Shown here: piece by piece, positions 1-11,445 of the stretch
Layout: every line of letters starts with the position of its first letter
How positions within the stretch are numbered: position 1 is the stretch's first letter
Assembly: GCA_963693315.1 (NCBI GenBank)
Contig: OY856188.1
Span: forward strand, 149,561,197-149,625,196
Length of the DNA: 64,000 nt
Direction: 5' to 3'
From: Diogma glabrata
Lineage: Eukaryota; Arthropoda; Insecta; Diptera; Cylindrotomidae
The notes under the pieces: model-generated
Seen by the model: the letters and a program-made list of their open reading frames with translations, nothing else
Told to the model about the DNA's origin: nothing
Database searches by the model: none
Program-made: the position numbers and the translations under genes

Positions 1-399
1 CAAACTTGAAATTGTCACTTAGAAAACCGTTTTTAATTAGTTAATTGAAGTAAGTTTTATTATTGGTTTATTTTTGTTGATTATGATCCTCTAGCAAACA
101 ATAATAGTATCGGGAACAATATATTGTAACAGTATGCGTAACTACAATTCAATGTCGTCATGACATATGTCGTATCGTTTATCATAAAAACCTAAATATA
201 TCTCAGTAAATAAAAATTTTCACATGTGTTACTAAATATAATTTAGCAAATTCAAATATCAAGAACGAGCTCGATATAACTGAATTTTTGTTAAAATTAT
301 TTAAAATAATTTTTTCTATGGTAGCATATGAAAAGTCTATTTTTAAGCAGTCTTAATCCTCTGTGAAAATGGTTTTCTTCCACTAGTGTAAACTTATTT
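1..399. other. No gene recognised (AT-rich)
   Basis: AT-rich sequence with no convincing reading frame. A short motif around 316-336 (TTCTATGGTAGCATATG) recurs at the edges of the palindromic repeats near 10 kb, so part of this stretch may be an old repeat edge. Confidence 0.5.
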
Positions 400-909
400 T
401 TATTCGCCTATGTATTAAAGTACTGTGACTAAACTTTATTACTGTGATTTGCGGTCTTAAAGTGTCACTTTTTAACCATATATTTTGTTGTCATAGCTAC
501 GTCAAAAAAAGTAAAAAACATTTGTATTTTTTTAAATTCTATAAAAAATAGAAATTTCAATCAAAGCAACCCTTAAATGCAAAATTTCATTCTGCAATTC
601 AAATAGTTATTATCATTGCTGTCATAGTTATACGATAATTTGGAAAAGATAACAAATATTTTGTCAAAGGTAACTTGTTCCACATATTTTTATTTCAAAA
701 TTTATGCAAATTTATAATTTTAATTTAGAATAAACATTTTTTTTTTAAATATTTTGCTTGCGGCGAATAAAAAATAGTATATGATGCACGGACGTAAGCT
801 ATTTTGGACTTAATGTAGGTGCAAATCTCGGCTAGCGCCTTGATTTGCAAACTCCACATACGTCCAAAATCTTTAGCTTTACGTCCTAGCATCATAATGT
901 ACTATTTCG
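400..909 (+). repeat. Dispersed repeat family A, copy 1, with palindromic core
   Basis: About 510 bp that recurs as an inverted copy at 25374-25869 and as a partial direct copy at 18925-19110. The three share the run from TTATTCGCCTA through a segment containing AAAGTAAAAAACATTTGTAT. The 3' part (about 778-905) is a large imperfect palindrome centred on CTCGGCTAGCGCCTTGA, with arms containing TTTGGAC and GTCCAAA. No protein is encoded. The element class is unknown. Confidence 0.75.
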
Positions 910-982
910 CTAAATAACAAATCGTAGTTGCTATGGTATTTCATGTCAAGATTTATAAAATTTTAAATCAAAGCAGCAATGA

Positions 983-1740
983 AAATATGGAGGGGCTGAA
1001 ATCTCACAGCTCTGAGATATCAAGACTTCGGTCTGGGTTAAGGATTTGTATATAGTTTTCGGCAAAAAACTTTTATGAGGACATGGTTTTTATTTTTGGG
1101 CAGCGATGTATATCAAACATAACTCTTTGTTAAAGTACAAGTATTTTTTATCTCTGTTTAAACATTTATTACAAAACTAACACGAAACATCAATACGTTG
1201 CCGGAAAATTATAATCAAAATTCCAAAAATATTGTTAAATTAAATAAAATCGAACTTCTTCAAAACTCCAAAACATTCCAAAAATTAGAATAAAATCAAT
1301 TGGAAATTCCATTACCATTATCTAATCACATCAGTTATCAAAACTGATTTGCTACAAACTAGAGTTCCCGAATCCTGAAATCTCACAGCGGGTGAGTTCC
1401 CAGGGCTGAAATCTCACAGCTCTGAGATATCAAGACTTCGGTCTGGGTTAAGAATTTGTATATAGTTTTCGGCAAAAAACTTTTATGAGGACATGGTTTT
1501 TATTTTTGGGCAGCGATGTATATCAAACATAACTCTTTGTTAAAGTACAAGTATTTTTTATCTCTGTTTAAACATTTATTACAAAACTAACACTTCCAAA
1601 AATATTTTTAAATTAAATAAAATCAAACTTCTTCAAAACTCCAAAACATTCCAAAAATTAGAATAAAATCAATTGGAAATTCCATTACCATTATCTAATC
1701 ACATCAGTTATCAAAACTGATTTGCTACAAACTAGAGTTC
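983..1740 (+). repeat. Duplicated left end of composite repeat family E
   Basis: Two direct copies (about 983-1376 and 1406-1740) start with GGGGCTGAAATCTCACAGC and continue into the beginning of the 55-bp array. The second copy lacks about 60 bp that contain CGAAACATCAATACG. A third copy opens family E at 62196. Both copies also include the first bases of the adjacent LINE (ACAAACTAGAGTTCCC), so the duplication happened after the LINE had inserted. Confidence 0.75.
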
Positions 1741-3990
1741 CCAAATCCCGTAAAATATTTCACTTTTCAAAAATGGACACCAATGGTCTCCGAAGTTTTT
1801 TTCAAGGTTTCCCTTTTGATCGTCATTGTTTTTATACTGACGATGTAAATGTTTCTGCTCAAAACTTTACTGAAACCATTCAATTCGGTATTTACAAATT
1901 CGTTCCCTTTTCAATAATGAAACCCCAACAAAAATATTTGTTTTCGAAAGCAGCCAAATTGGCTCTTAGAAACAAACGTAGATTATTTAATATTTGGATT
2001 CATAAAAAGAACTCTGTTAATCGATCCCAATATTTAAAGGCTAATAAAATATCAAACCAGATAATTGAAAACGAAAAAGCAGAGATTGACAGAGCGAAAG
2101 CGGCAAAACTTTCGAGTATGTCAATTTCTGACAAAAGTTTTTACAGTGCCATTAATTCTTTAAATTGTGGTACTAAATCTTCTATCCCTCCTATCATTGA
2201 TGGTGACTCAATCATTACTGACCCTGCAAGGAAAGCTACATTGTTCGCGGAACGCTTTGCTTCAAATTCAACAGTTTTAGAAACTCCTAAAGAAATTCCT
2301 CAAATCCAATCTTCAGGAGTCAATATGAAACAATTACATTTCAAACCCAAAATTGTCGAAAAACTTTTAAGGGAGTTAAACAACAACAAAGCTTTTGGTC
2401 TGGACAACATTCCTCCTGTTATTCTAAAAACATTTTCAAAAGAACTTGCACCAACCCTCACCAAAATATTTTATAAATCCTATAAATCTGGTATTTATCC
2501 ATCCTGCTGGAAGTTGGCCAATGTCCAGCCTGTCCCAAAAAAAGGAACGAAATGTGATATTTCAAATTATAGACCAATAGCCTTACTCCCAGTCATGTCT
2601 AAAATATACGAGCACTATATTAATTCACACATATCCAAATTTTTGGAAGACAACCATTTGATATCTGACAGCCAATACGGTTTTAGAAACAAAAGATCAA
2701 CAACCGATCTATTGAACTATGTGGCACATATTTGGAATAGCATACTTGAGAAAGGTGGTGAAACGTACGTGATCGCATTAGACATCTCAAAAGCATTTGA
2801 TCGATTTTGGCATGCCAACTTGATCAACAAGCTCGTTGCGTACGGTTTTCATCCCGCAGTCGTGAAGTTGATTCAAAATTTTCTGTCTAACCGATACATC
2901 TCGGTATCTATAGATGGCTTTTCTTCTGAGTCCAAATTAATTAACGCTGGTGTACCCCAAGGCTCAGTTTTATCTCCCACTTTATTTTTAATTTATATCA
3001 ACGAACTGTTGCAAATCACCAGTAACCCAATAAATAGTTTTGCAGATAATAGTACACTGCACAAGTCATTCGTCCCCCTATCTTCAAAGGGTAAAATGCA
3101 TGAACGAATTAATCCCGTCCGGAGAGATGCTGCCATAAATGTAAACGAGGACCTAAAAAAAGTTGCCGATTGGGGAGACAAAAATTGGTCAATTTTAATT
3201 CCACCAAAACACAGCTATTGATTGTTTTCAGATCAAAGACCGAGGTTCCCAACGATATTTCAATTAATATGTGTGACAACCAAATAGACGAATGTGAAAG
3301 CATTCGTTTATTGGGAGTCACAATATCCAATGACTTACTCTGGAACGATCATATAACGGCCATGGCAAAGAGCGCGTCAAGAAAACTCGGCCTCCTCAAT
3401 AGATGTAAAAAATATTTTACTTCGCATCAATTACTCCACATTTATAAGTCCTATATTCGTCCCTGTATGGAGTATTGTTGTCAAGTTTGGGGCGCTGCAT
3501 CTGTTACTATCCTGGCTCTTTTGGACTCTGTTCAAAAGCGAGCTATACGAATTGTTGGGGATCGAGATTTAACATTAGGTCTTGATTCCCTGCAACATCG
3601 TCGCACTGTTGCTGATCTCGTTGTTTTTTATAAATATCGTCACCAGCAGTGCTCGGATGAAATCAAGTCCATAATGCCTCAGACATATGTTTTTCCCCGT
3701 TTTACTCGTCAATTGGTTTGTGCGGGCGGTCGAACTGTCGAGATTACTCACTGTCATAGTAATAGAATGCAAAGAGATTTCTTTGTGCGTACATCGTACA
3801 CATGGAATGCTTTGCCCGAATCAATAGTCTCGAGTGCCTTCAATCCACAAAAATTTAAAAAAAGCGTCCACCTATACCTCAAGACGCATGTTGTTGTGGG
3901 ACCTAGGTCTTAAAAAGTATCTATGTGTTGTTGTGACACATTTTGTAATTCCTACTTACACAACACTTCTTATTAAAAAAAAAAAAAAAA
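1690..3990 (+). mobile_element. 5'-truncated jockey/CR1-like LINE inserted in family E array
   Basis: A non-LTR retrotransposon ending in an A-tract at about 3974-3990. It begins in the linker between endonuclease and RT, so the whole endonuclease and any ORF1 are absent. Both flanks are pieces of the 55-bp A/T-rich array (see 3991-4320), so the LINE landed inside that repeat. The 3' UTR (about 3914-3975, with TATGTGTTGTTGTGACAC) is the tag that identifies related minus-strand tails at 5330-5460, 12123-12660 and 44055-44752 and a plus-strand tail at 17657-17756. No exact target duplication could be fixed, because the flanks are low complexity. Confidence 0.85.
1722..3913 (+). pseudogene. LINE reverse transcriptase, frameshifted, active site altered
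   Basis: This encodes the RT part of a LINE ORF2. The first frame runs 1722-3221 and opens without an ATG, since the first codon is TTG; the true frame continues upstream. It holds the linker (around KIFHFSKMDTNGLR), then RT blocks with NYRPIALLP, QYGFRNKRSTTDLL, ALDISKAFDRFWH and AGVPQGSVLSPTLF. The catalytic box is FADN at residues about 440-443 instead of FADD, so the second essential aspartate is lost. Near 3170 the frame shifts and the C-terminal thumb and tail continue in 3170-3913, with LLGVTISNDLLWNDH, YIRPCMEYCCQVWG and QKRAIRIVGDRD. An active copy would have one continuous ORF. The family is clear; assignment to jockey rather than a CR1-type clade is inference. Confidence 0.85.
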
Positions 3991-4330
3991 TATTTGAACT
4001 TTTTCTAAATTCCAATGATATTTCAAAAATTCTTAAAAATACAAACTTTCCAAAATTCTAAAAATATTGCAAAAATTATTACAAAATCAAAAATTGAAAA
4101 TTTTTTCGAAATTCCAAAAATTATAATAAAATCAAAAATTAAAAATTTTTCAAAATTCTAAAAATATTCCAAAAATTCTTACAAAATCAACAATTAAAAC
4201 TTTTTCCGAAATTCTAAAAATATTGCAAAAATTATTACAAAATCAAAAATACAAACTATTTCAAAATTCCAAAAATATTTCAAAAACTATGACAAATTCA
4301 AAAATTTCCATGTTTCCAATTTCCAATTTC
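3991..4330 (+). repeat. 55-bp tandem array (family E, module 1)
   Basis: Degenerate tandem units of about 55 bp, each with AAAATTCCAAAAATATTCC followed by an ACAAAATCAAAAATT-type stretch. The same array occurs at 62520-63380 in this orientation and, reverse-complemented, at 21060-21790 and 28240-29060. In every copy it is joined to the 138-bp module, so this is one composite element and not independent low-complexity DNA. Confidence 0.8.
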
Positions 4331-4339
4331 ATTTAAAGT

Positions 4340-5010
4340 TACATATACGTCATAAAAACAGCTACATTTTTTTTCCAAAAAATTGGCTAAAAAAATAAAT
4401 GAAATCATTTTTTGACACACTTGACATTATTTTTTGACAAACTTAAGATGCCATAATTCTCTATAATAATAATAAAATATCATGTCATACAAACTATTAA
4501 TTTTATTTTTTTCTAAAAAAATTGGGTAAAAAATAAAGAAAAACCCTTCTTTTGACACACTTGACAACATTTTTTGACAAACTTATAATGCCATAATTCT
4601 CAATAATACTAATAAAATTTTATTTCAAACAAACAATTTTATGTTTTTCCAAAAAAATTGGGTAAAAAAATAAATAAAAATCTTGCTTTTGACACACTTG
4701 ACAACATTTTTTTGACAAACTTATAATGCCATAATTCTCAATAATAATAATAAAATTTCATTTCAAACAAACAATTTTATTTTTTTCCAAAAAATTGGGT
4801 AAAAAAATAAATAAAAATCTTTCTTTTGACACACTTGACAACATATTTTTGACAAACTTATAATGCCATAAGTAGTTCTCAATAATAATAATAAAATTCA
4901 TTTCAAACAAACAATTTTATTTTTTCCCAAAAAATTAGGTAAAAAATAAATAAAAATCTTTCTTTTGACACACTTGACAACATTTTTTTGACAAAATTAT
5001 AATGCAATAA
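4340..5010 (+). repeat. 138-bp tandem array (family E, module 2)
   Basis: Nearly five units. The word GACAAACTTA (or a close variant) starts at about 4437, 4576, 4713, 4851 and 4990, giving a period of 137-139 bp. Each unit carries TTTGACACACTTGACAACAT and a run like AAAAAATTGGGTAAAAAAAT. The units are too long and too alike throughout to be repeat-spacer DNA. Confidence 0.85.
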
Positions 5011-5180
5011 TCTAGTTTTTGATCTCACATACCAATCAAGATTTCTCCAAATGTAATGTTCCTACTCGTTATCACTTAAAATGAACGTTTTTTAAGCCAA
5101 AAATATGAAAATTTGCTATTTTTGACACACATAATGATTTTTTTGACACACTTCCGGTACAGTTATCGAACACAGAGTCC
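5011..5180 (+). repeat. Right end of family E
   Basis: Unique-looking end of the composite repeat: it passes through CTCACATACCAATC and AAATGAACGTTTTTTAAGCC and finishes near CGGTACAGTTATCGAACAC. The reverse complement of the same end sits at about 27868-28000, and its start is seen again at 63950-64000. This defines the boundary of the element on this side. Confidence 0.65.
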
Positions 5181-5329
5181 TTTCGGACCTGTCCCTTGTG
5201 TACAGGGACGTCAATTGGGTAGGGCTGGGGGAGCATTGGCAGTATTTAACATTCAAATTTCAATTGTTATTGGCCATTGGTAATTTATATAAACTTAAAA
5301 GTAAGTACATGCAGGAGAACACTACCTAA
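5181..5329. other. No gene recognised
   Basis: Short spacer between family E and a LINE tail. It contains a small inverted repeat (CCCTTGTGTACAGGG) and nothing else that can be supported. Confidence 0.4.
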
Positions 5330-5460
5330 TTATTTTTTTTTTTTTAATACAATGTGTTGTGTAGTAGGAATTACAATATGTGTCACAATAACACTTAAAA
5401 ACCTTTTAAGACCAAGGTCCCACAACAACATACTTTCAAAGGTGTTGTTGGACGTAAATC
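5330..5460 (-). mobile_element. LINE 3'-end fragment (same family as 1690-3990)
   Basis: A T-tract (5332-5346) followed by the reverse complement of the 3' UTR of the LINE at 1690-3990, recognisable by GTGTTGTGTAGTAGGAATTA and GGTCCCACAACAACAT. Only the last codons and UTR remain. Confidence 0.8.
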
Positions 5461-5890
5461 TTCCTTTTTTTTGTTTTTTATATTTTTTCTTAAAGAATGG
5501 ATAACTAAACAAAAAATCCTATCACCGACAAAATATGACATAGGGCAATATTTTATGATAGAATAAAGAAAATAAAAGTAAATTAAAAAGTAAATAGCAA
5601 ATTTTGACAAAAATTTGCTGAAACAAAACAAAAATGTAGTTGCCAATAATCCAGCCGGTTGCATATTCCTTGATCTTGTGACGCACCGTCTTTCTTAATG
5701 ATTAAAGCCCACACATAGTTATATGAAGGTTCGTTTCTTCAAGGAAGCAATAGCGTCTCATCATCTAGGATTATTTCACAGCTAAGATTGAGGGTGCTAC
5801 CGTTGATTAAATACAGTTCATCCACCACCATTGGCTAGAGATATCTCACTGCTATTGCCAGTGGTATGAACCCTGACTGTTTGACCCTGT
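5461..5890 (-). repeat. Repeat family G, copy 1 (always beside LINE tails)
   Basis: About 430 bp alignable by eye with 12670-13190, and in shorter pieces with 16300-16381 plus 17484-17510 and with 44755-44830. Shared words include GGATAACTAAACA, GGTTCGTTTCTTCAAG and TCTCACTGCTATTGCCAGTGG. At three of the four sites a minus-strand LINE tail of the same family abuts it, so the LINE probably inserted into a family G ancestor which was then copied as a composite. Confidence 0.65.
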
Positions 5891-6850
5891 TTTTTATCTA
5901 TATCATATTGTACAAACTTTACAAGACTTTTTTAAAAACAATAAATTAAAAACAATTCTAAATGTAAAATCCTATAACATATCTAAAGTTTTCTTGATAG
6001 TTGTGCTAATTTTTATAAATTGAAGGAAAATAATTACGGGAGTAATTTAAATTTTTTGTGTTATTTCCAGAGATTTTATAATAGTGAATGTTTTATAATG
6101 GACAAGCAATATTTTCTAACAACACGAACAAATACTTAAGTTATGTAAATATTTTCAAAGTATGTTATGAAAACTTGCTGACAAATTCTTTTCGCTATAT
6201 GGACTATAAGTTTTAATTCATAAAATAGCAAAAGTTGTATGTTTGGTTGGTTAAAATAAAATCCAAAACGTATCCTAAACGTCAATCTTTGTTCATTGTT
6301 TTTATACAGTCACAGGGAGGGAGAAACTATTATTTTTTTGTGGTAGGTTTTTCTTATAGATTGAAAAGAAGCTCGCAATAATTGTGCAATTTTGAATCAA
6401 ATGAAAAATTTACGCACGTTTATGGGTAGTAAACTGACCAGACGTCCCACGCTGCGTGGAAATGTCCCATTGCGTTGTCGAACGGAGAAATTTGTCTCAT
6501 GAAGCGTCCCACGAAACAAATATTTCCACCAGTTTGCGCAATATCTTAGTCAAAGCAATGGCTTCACAGTTTTTTCTTGCAGATTGTATAATGTTATGTA
6601 TATGTTGATTTAACTATATTGAGAGAACAAACCAGTGCAATATTTTTTTTTACTAAAATAGTGTTTGAACAATAATTTTCTTAGAAATACTAAACTCAGT
6701 TTTTTTCACTTCAATAATTTTGCAAATATCTTTTAATGTCTAACACATCTACCTCAGCGAAAAGGTTTCTTTGTTTATAGAAACATCTCTCCGGTGTATA
6801 TACAAGAGATGGAAAGTATATTATGAAAACTAAAACACAATAGTATATTA
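5891..6850. other. No gene recognised
   Basis: AT-rich. The only GC-richer part is 6440-6540, where CGTCCCACG recurs. Short open frames there resemble nothing I recognise. Confidence 0.4.
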
Positions 6851-6995
6851 CATATCTAGAGTTGTAAATAGCATTTTACATGCGAGGGAAAATTTTGCAC
6901 ACGAGACGCGTAGCGTCGAGTGCAGTATCTTCACGAGCACGGAAAATGCTTTACAACTCGAGATTTGTTATATACTTTTTCTACGACTTTGTTTT
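6851..6995. repeat. Palindromic repeat with CG core
   Basis: Imperfect palindrome with outer arms AGAGTTGTAAATAGCATTTTAC and GAAAATGCTTTACAACTCG-like sequence around a CG-rich centre CGAGACGCGTAGCGTCGAG. The centre is the same type as in the repeats at 9725-10040, 10951-11105 and 11281-11445. Confidence 0.7.
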
Positions 6996-7161
6996 AATGC
7001 CCAAACGCATATAATTACTTGAAAAAATGAACTACGAATTACAAATTAAATGCAAATAGTTTACAAATTGTGGTAGGCTTTGCATTATTCTGTGTCAAAT
7101 GAATTGAAATATTTAATTTTAGAATCAAATTTTTCTTTAAATAAAAATTTTTCTTTTTATT

Positions 7162-7209
7162 AAAAGCGTGCGGTAATATATATATGAAAATCCATTACCG
7201 CACGCTTTT
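7162..7209. repeat. Perfect 16-bp hairpin
   Basis: AAAAGCGTGCGGTAAT at 7162-7177 is followed, after a 16-base AT-rich loop, by its exact reverse complement at 7194-7209. No gene ends nearby, so calling it a terminator has no support; it may be the closed end of a MITE. Confidence 0.6.
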
Positions 7210-8194
7210 TTTTTACTTACCCCACGCTATTTGAAATAATCAATTTACATGTCATGGATACAGTGATGTAATTTATAATTTACTGTGATAGGAGTAGAAA
7301 AAATATTCTACTTAAAAAGACGCAGTTTTCCGTATAAATTCATAAAGATTTAAATTTTCAAACCAGAGTTTACAATTTTACTTTATTTGAGCACTCATTT
7401 CAGTCCTTTGAAAGAATATTCAAAAATTAAAATGTTCATAATTTGAATATCGTTCTTACTCGTAAGAGTAAAATTTTTGTTTTTTCGATTTTACTTCTTT
7501 GGAACAGATTACATTTTCCTGTTCTTTCATTCGATTTGCAAAAGAACAAAATTAGTCACCCTTTATATTCATTTTTCAATATGAATACATGAATATACAT
7601 GAATAATTGAACGAATCATTTGAAGCATTTTACGTAGGAAAGCATCAAATTTGAAGCAAAAATAAAAGTTTTGAGTACTTGAAAGAAAATATTTATTTCA
7701 ATTTAGAATGAATATTTTACAAGAATGATATTTTATTATTTTCACTCCTGTATGTGGGAGTGTTATATTTTTTTTAAGCTACGCACTCTGAAAGAACAAA
7801 GTAAATTAGTGATATAAGTAGCGTTTCAAACTCTGTTTAAAACACACTTTAACTAGGTAGCTCAAAAGTAAAATTATTATTTTCTAATTTATGATTTTTT
7901 TTCTCAATAAAGAACAAAGTAAACAGCACAGCAACTTGATAAATGGTATAGATTTTCAAAAGATATACTGTTCTATCTTTTGAAACTGTATACTGTATAC
8001 CTCTTATACTTACAGAATACAGAAAAGATATTAATTATTTAGTAAAATTAAAATAAATTGTTTCAATTGTTTTGCACTCTTTACTTGTGTAACAAAAGTT
8101 TTGAGCTACTATAGAAGGTATTCTATTTATACTAAGTATTTATACTATTTTTTAAAATTATATTTAAAAAGTTCTCCTGCAAACCAAGACGGAT
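7210..8194. other. No gene recognised
   Basis: AT-rich, no supported frame. The words GAAAGAACAAAGTAAA and AAAGAACAAAGTAAAC recur near 7788 and 7910, suggesting minor local duplication. Confidence 0.4.
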
Positions 8195-9277
8195 AGAAAA
8201 CGTTTACGTAAATTCTCATACGATATTGAATTGGACTATCCTTTTATAAAAAAAATCAAAATATAACGACGCAAAAGTTTATTGTATTACCAGTCGCAGT
8301 GAATTTGCAGATTAACAGTGGACATTATGATATTAAGACATATAGATACAGATAAACATAAAAAAGCGTTGCTATAAGCCGCCAGCTCCAGTAGCATAAA
8401 CAAGTTTTGTTGTTATTTTGTTTTCTTGTTGTTATTTAACACTGACAAAAAGTTGGCAGTGTGGCAGTGTTAAAAAAATTTGGATATTTTACTGTCTTTA
8501 CTGGTTTAAGTTGAAGGAGTTTTGCGGCAAAAGTAATGTCGAACATAACCAACTTATTGGATACAGTGAAACTCGCTGGATGGCGGTAATTCCAGCACTA
8601 GAAAGAATTTTGAAAATGTACGAACCACTGTAAGCACATTTCCTAACGGTTGAAAAATGTCCAATTAAAATAAAAGAATTTTTTGAAGAGTTAAATAGTA
8701 AAGGAAAGCATTAAAGAGTAAATTTATTCACAATCTAGATAGCACGTTTTCATCGTCCCACTTGCTCGCAATAGAAATTCTAATTAGTTAGTATTTGGAA
8801 GAATGTTTGCATTTTGTCCCACATTTTAACGATTTGGCTCTGGGCAGTGTAGGATAGACATAACTCTTTCTCTCTGAGACAAATAAAGGAAAACAAACAA
8901 ACAAACAAAAAAAAAACGATTCGACATAAGAGGAGTCACGTAGGGATTGCAATCCCGTGGTGTTTTATGGGTCCTGGGACTACGTCACTCATAAATTTTA
9001 AATCCCGGGATGCCCGGGATCGTATAGAAAAACCACCTTTTTTTTCATGCTGCACGATCTGCTGTCGTTTACAAATTCACTCTCTGAACAGATACAAAGC
9101 AAAGATTTAATAATTTCTATCACAAGCGCTATAATTAAAACTACTTTCTTGATGCTTAAACAATGCAGAGATGATACTAAATTTAAAATTATTTTTAAAA
9201 AATTAAGGGATTTTGCAGAGCTTTGCGGCATTCGCTTCGATGAAACGACACCAGAAGACCAAGATCTAGCAGAGTAA
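8195..9277 (+). pseudogene. hAT-like transposase relic (ZMYM1/DUF4371-like), fragmented
   Basis: Three separated pieces read in order on the plus strand and fit the insect family of hAT-derived proteins with a BED-like zinc finger. Piece 1 (8195-8400) has KRLRKFSYDIELDYPFIKK, a cysteine-bearing segment and DTDKHKKAL followed by a serine-rich AASSSS, which is how these N-termini normally look. Piece 2 (about 8480-8710) has LKEFCGKSNVEHNQLIGYSE, then TRWMAVIPALERIL and, past a stop at 8631, the continuation with EKCPIKIKEFFEE. Piece 3 (9047-9277) has a helical C-terminal segment with DDTKFKIIFKKLRDFAELCG. The central catalytic part is missing, and frameshifts and stops separate the pieces. Family assignment rests on recalled motif resemblance and needs a profile search. 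Confidence 0.55.
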
Positions 9278-9429
9278 CCAAGGTAGCTCAAAAGCATTTT
9301 ATTTTTATTTCTAAGTCCATGCACTTAAATGCTTTTAAATATATGTGTGTATAAAAATGTGTATGTTATGTTTTACGAAAAAAATCTTTTTATGTCATTT
9401 AAATTCTCGCCCCCCCTAAGATTTTGGTG

Positions 9430-9662
9430 AAATGACGCCACTGTGTGTATAGTGTATACCTATTTTTAGAAAAAAATTTTTTAAATCCCTCCAGCGGTTT
9501 TCCCTGCAGCGTAGGTAATGACGGACGGCCTACAGACAGACATACATTTTATTTTGCTTTTTTAGAATCAGTAGGTTCTAAAACGTCGAGAAATGCCAAA
9601 AAAAGTGGGGGTAAGAATTTCACTTTGACCTCATGAATGTAATACTTCGGTCTGAAAGAAAA
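9430..9662 (+). repeat. Dispersed repeat family H, copy 1
   Basis: About 230 bp matching the reverse complement of 27605-27838. Shared landmarks are the GAC-rich run around ACGGACGGCC, TTTTTTAGAATCAGTAGGTT and ACATTCATGAG-type sequence near the end. Non-coding. Confidence 0.7.
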
Positions 9663-9724
9663 TAGAAAAATAGAAAATGAATTTTGAATGTTATGTTATT
9701 TTCTAATTCAATAATTTACGATAA

Positions 9725-10040
9725 TCGTAGAAAAAAAATTGCATTTCCTTTGCAAGATAAAAACGTTTTTCGTTCGTAAGCTTGTCGCAATTGCCGTTAG
9801 CGCGTCTCGTGAACAAATGTTTACTCGCGAAAAATCAGTATTTTCATCTCTTGGAGGAAAACATACTATTTTTCAGACAATATTATTTAAATAATAGTAC
9901 ATTTTGCTACAAGAGATGAAAACGCTGCTTTTTCGTGAGTCAAAATTTGTTCACGAGACGCGCTAGCGTCGAGTGGAGCAATTACACAAACGTAAAATGT
10001 TTTTATCTCGCGTAAGAAATACAATTTTTTCTACGATAGC
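9725..10040. repeat. Inverted pair of CG-core palindromic repeats
   Basis: Two copies of an about 160-bp repeat face each other (9725-9885 and 9888-10040). Each runs from a TCGTAGAAAAA edge through GATAAAAACGTTTTTCG, a core like GCTAGCGCGTCTCGTGAAC, and TTTTCATCTCTTG. The individual repeat is itself a loose palindrome. Confidence 0.75.
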
Positions 10041-10950
10041 ATATGGAAAATGGATTTTCATGAGCAGCATATTCGCTATGAAAATGACAAATTTTTTAAC
10101 TAGTGTGAAAATATTTTAATAAAAAATGAGAATGACAGTGTACAATATCTGCCATTAACCGCATATTTCCGGTGTTCGCCGACAGATGGAGGATAAAAAA
10201 GAAATTTCATAAATTTACAAACGATTTTAAGCAACACATCCACAATATTTTTAAAAATTGACTATAAAATTAAAGGTTTTACTACAAGTAGACAATTTTA
10301 ATTCATTCAAAGAATCTTTATAACTGTATATTAGGCGAAATATAAAACTCACTACTCATCGCCGATTTGGCGAGCACAAGAACTGTTTTAAAATAAATAT
10401 ATTTTTTGTGTCATTTAAAAACACAAAATTTTTTTAATTGAATTCTATTACGCAGGTGAGAATATTTATAACAAATTTACAAAAAAAAACTTTAGGATAA
10501 GATTTTAATAAATATATTATTATTTGGTTTTAAAAAAAATTGTTTTCTGCTTAATTGCAAATAAAGTTTTCTAAGGGAATGTTGTTTACTATTTTAAACA
10601 ACCAAAACGTCATTCACAAAATTGAAAGGGTAGTCAAAAACCATTTTGTAAAGTATTTGTTTAGTGTTAAAAAGTGTATATAATATAAAATAATAATTAA
10701 AATGTGCTTATTATTTAAAAACATTGATTTCAAACGGATGATATTTATAAATTCTATTAGTAGTGTATAAAATATACGTTTGCAAATTATAAACAATAGC
10801 ACCCTGCTAACAATCCAATGCAAATAATGAAAACCAAATTTACACGCTAAAAAATGTTATAAATTTTGTTTGTTTTCGCTATTAGTATTTGTTAGGTTAT
10901 GTTGCAATATTTGCATCTGGAAATTTACAATTACTATAATATTTATTTAC
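10041..10950. other. No gene recognised
   Basis: AT-rich without a supported frame; several poly-T and poly-A runs. Nothing further can be said. Confidence 0.4.
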
Positions 10951-11105
10951 TATCGTAGAAAAAATAGCATTTCCTACTCGAGATGAAAATGTTTTTCGTT
11001 CGTAAACTTGCTTCACTCGACGCTAGCGCGTCTCGTGAACAAATATTCACTCACGAAAAAACAGCATTTTCATCTCTTGTAAGAAAATATACTATTTTCT
11101 ATGCG
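10951..11105 (+). repeat. CG-core palindromic repeat, third copy
   Basis: Same repeat as 9725-9885, same orientation, with core CTCGACGCTAGCGCGTCTCG intact and outer edges TATCGTAGAAAAAATAGC and AGAAAATATACTATTTTC. Confidence 0.75.
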
Positions 11106-11280
11106 AAAAGTAAACTCACTAGTGTAAAAAGATAACAAATTATAGTTGCTATGGTTTTTCATATAATTTTACAAAGTATTTTAAACAACGTAACCATGAA
11201 AAAATAGAATATGAATTTTGAATGTTTTGTTGTCGATTTATAACTTTATAATTTATAGTAAATATCGATTATATATTAGT

Positions 11281-11445
11281 ATCATAGAAAAAATTGCATT
11301 TCCTACGCGAGATAAAAACGTTTTTCGCTCGTAAACATGTCTCCCTCGACGCTAGCGCGTCTCGTGAACAAATGTTTGCTCACGAAAAAAAACAATGTTT
11401 TCATCTCTTGTAGGAAAATATACTATTTTCCATGATAGTAGATAT
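11281..11445 (+). repeat. CG-core palindromic repeat, fourth copy
   Basis: Same repeat and orientation as 10951-11105; the core CTCGACGCTAGCGCGTCTCG is again intact although the flanking arms have diverged. Confidence 0.75.

Noticed and set aside
4340..5010. 138-bp array considered as a CRISPR-like array
   Set aside because: Units are conserved over their whole length, there are no unique spacers, and the DNA is animal.
5395..5664. 89-codon minus-strand frame
   Set aside because: Spans the LINE tail and family G, is phenylalanine/tyrosine-rich as expected of AT-rich DNA, and has no counterpart in the 12.7-kb copy.
7162..7209. Hairpin with T-run read as a bacterial-type terminator
   Set aside because: The sequence is animal and no transcription unit ends here.
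8998..9324. 108-codon minus-strand frame
   Set aside because: It overlaps the better supported plus-strand hAT-like fragment and has no recognisable domain.
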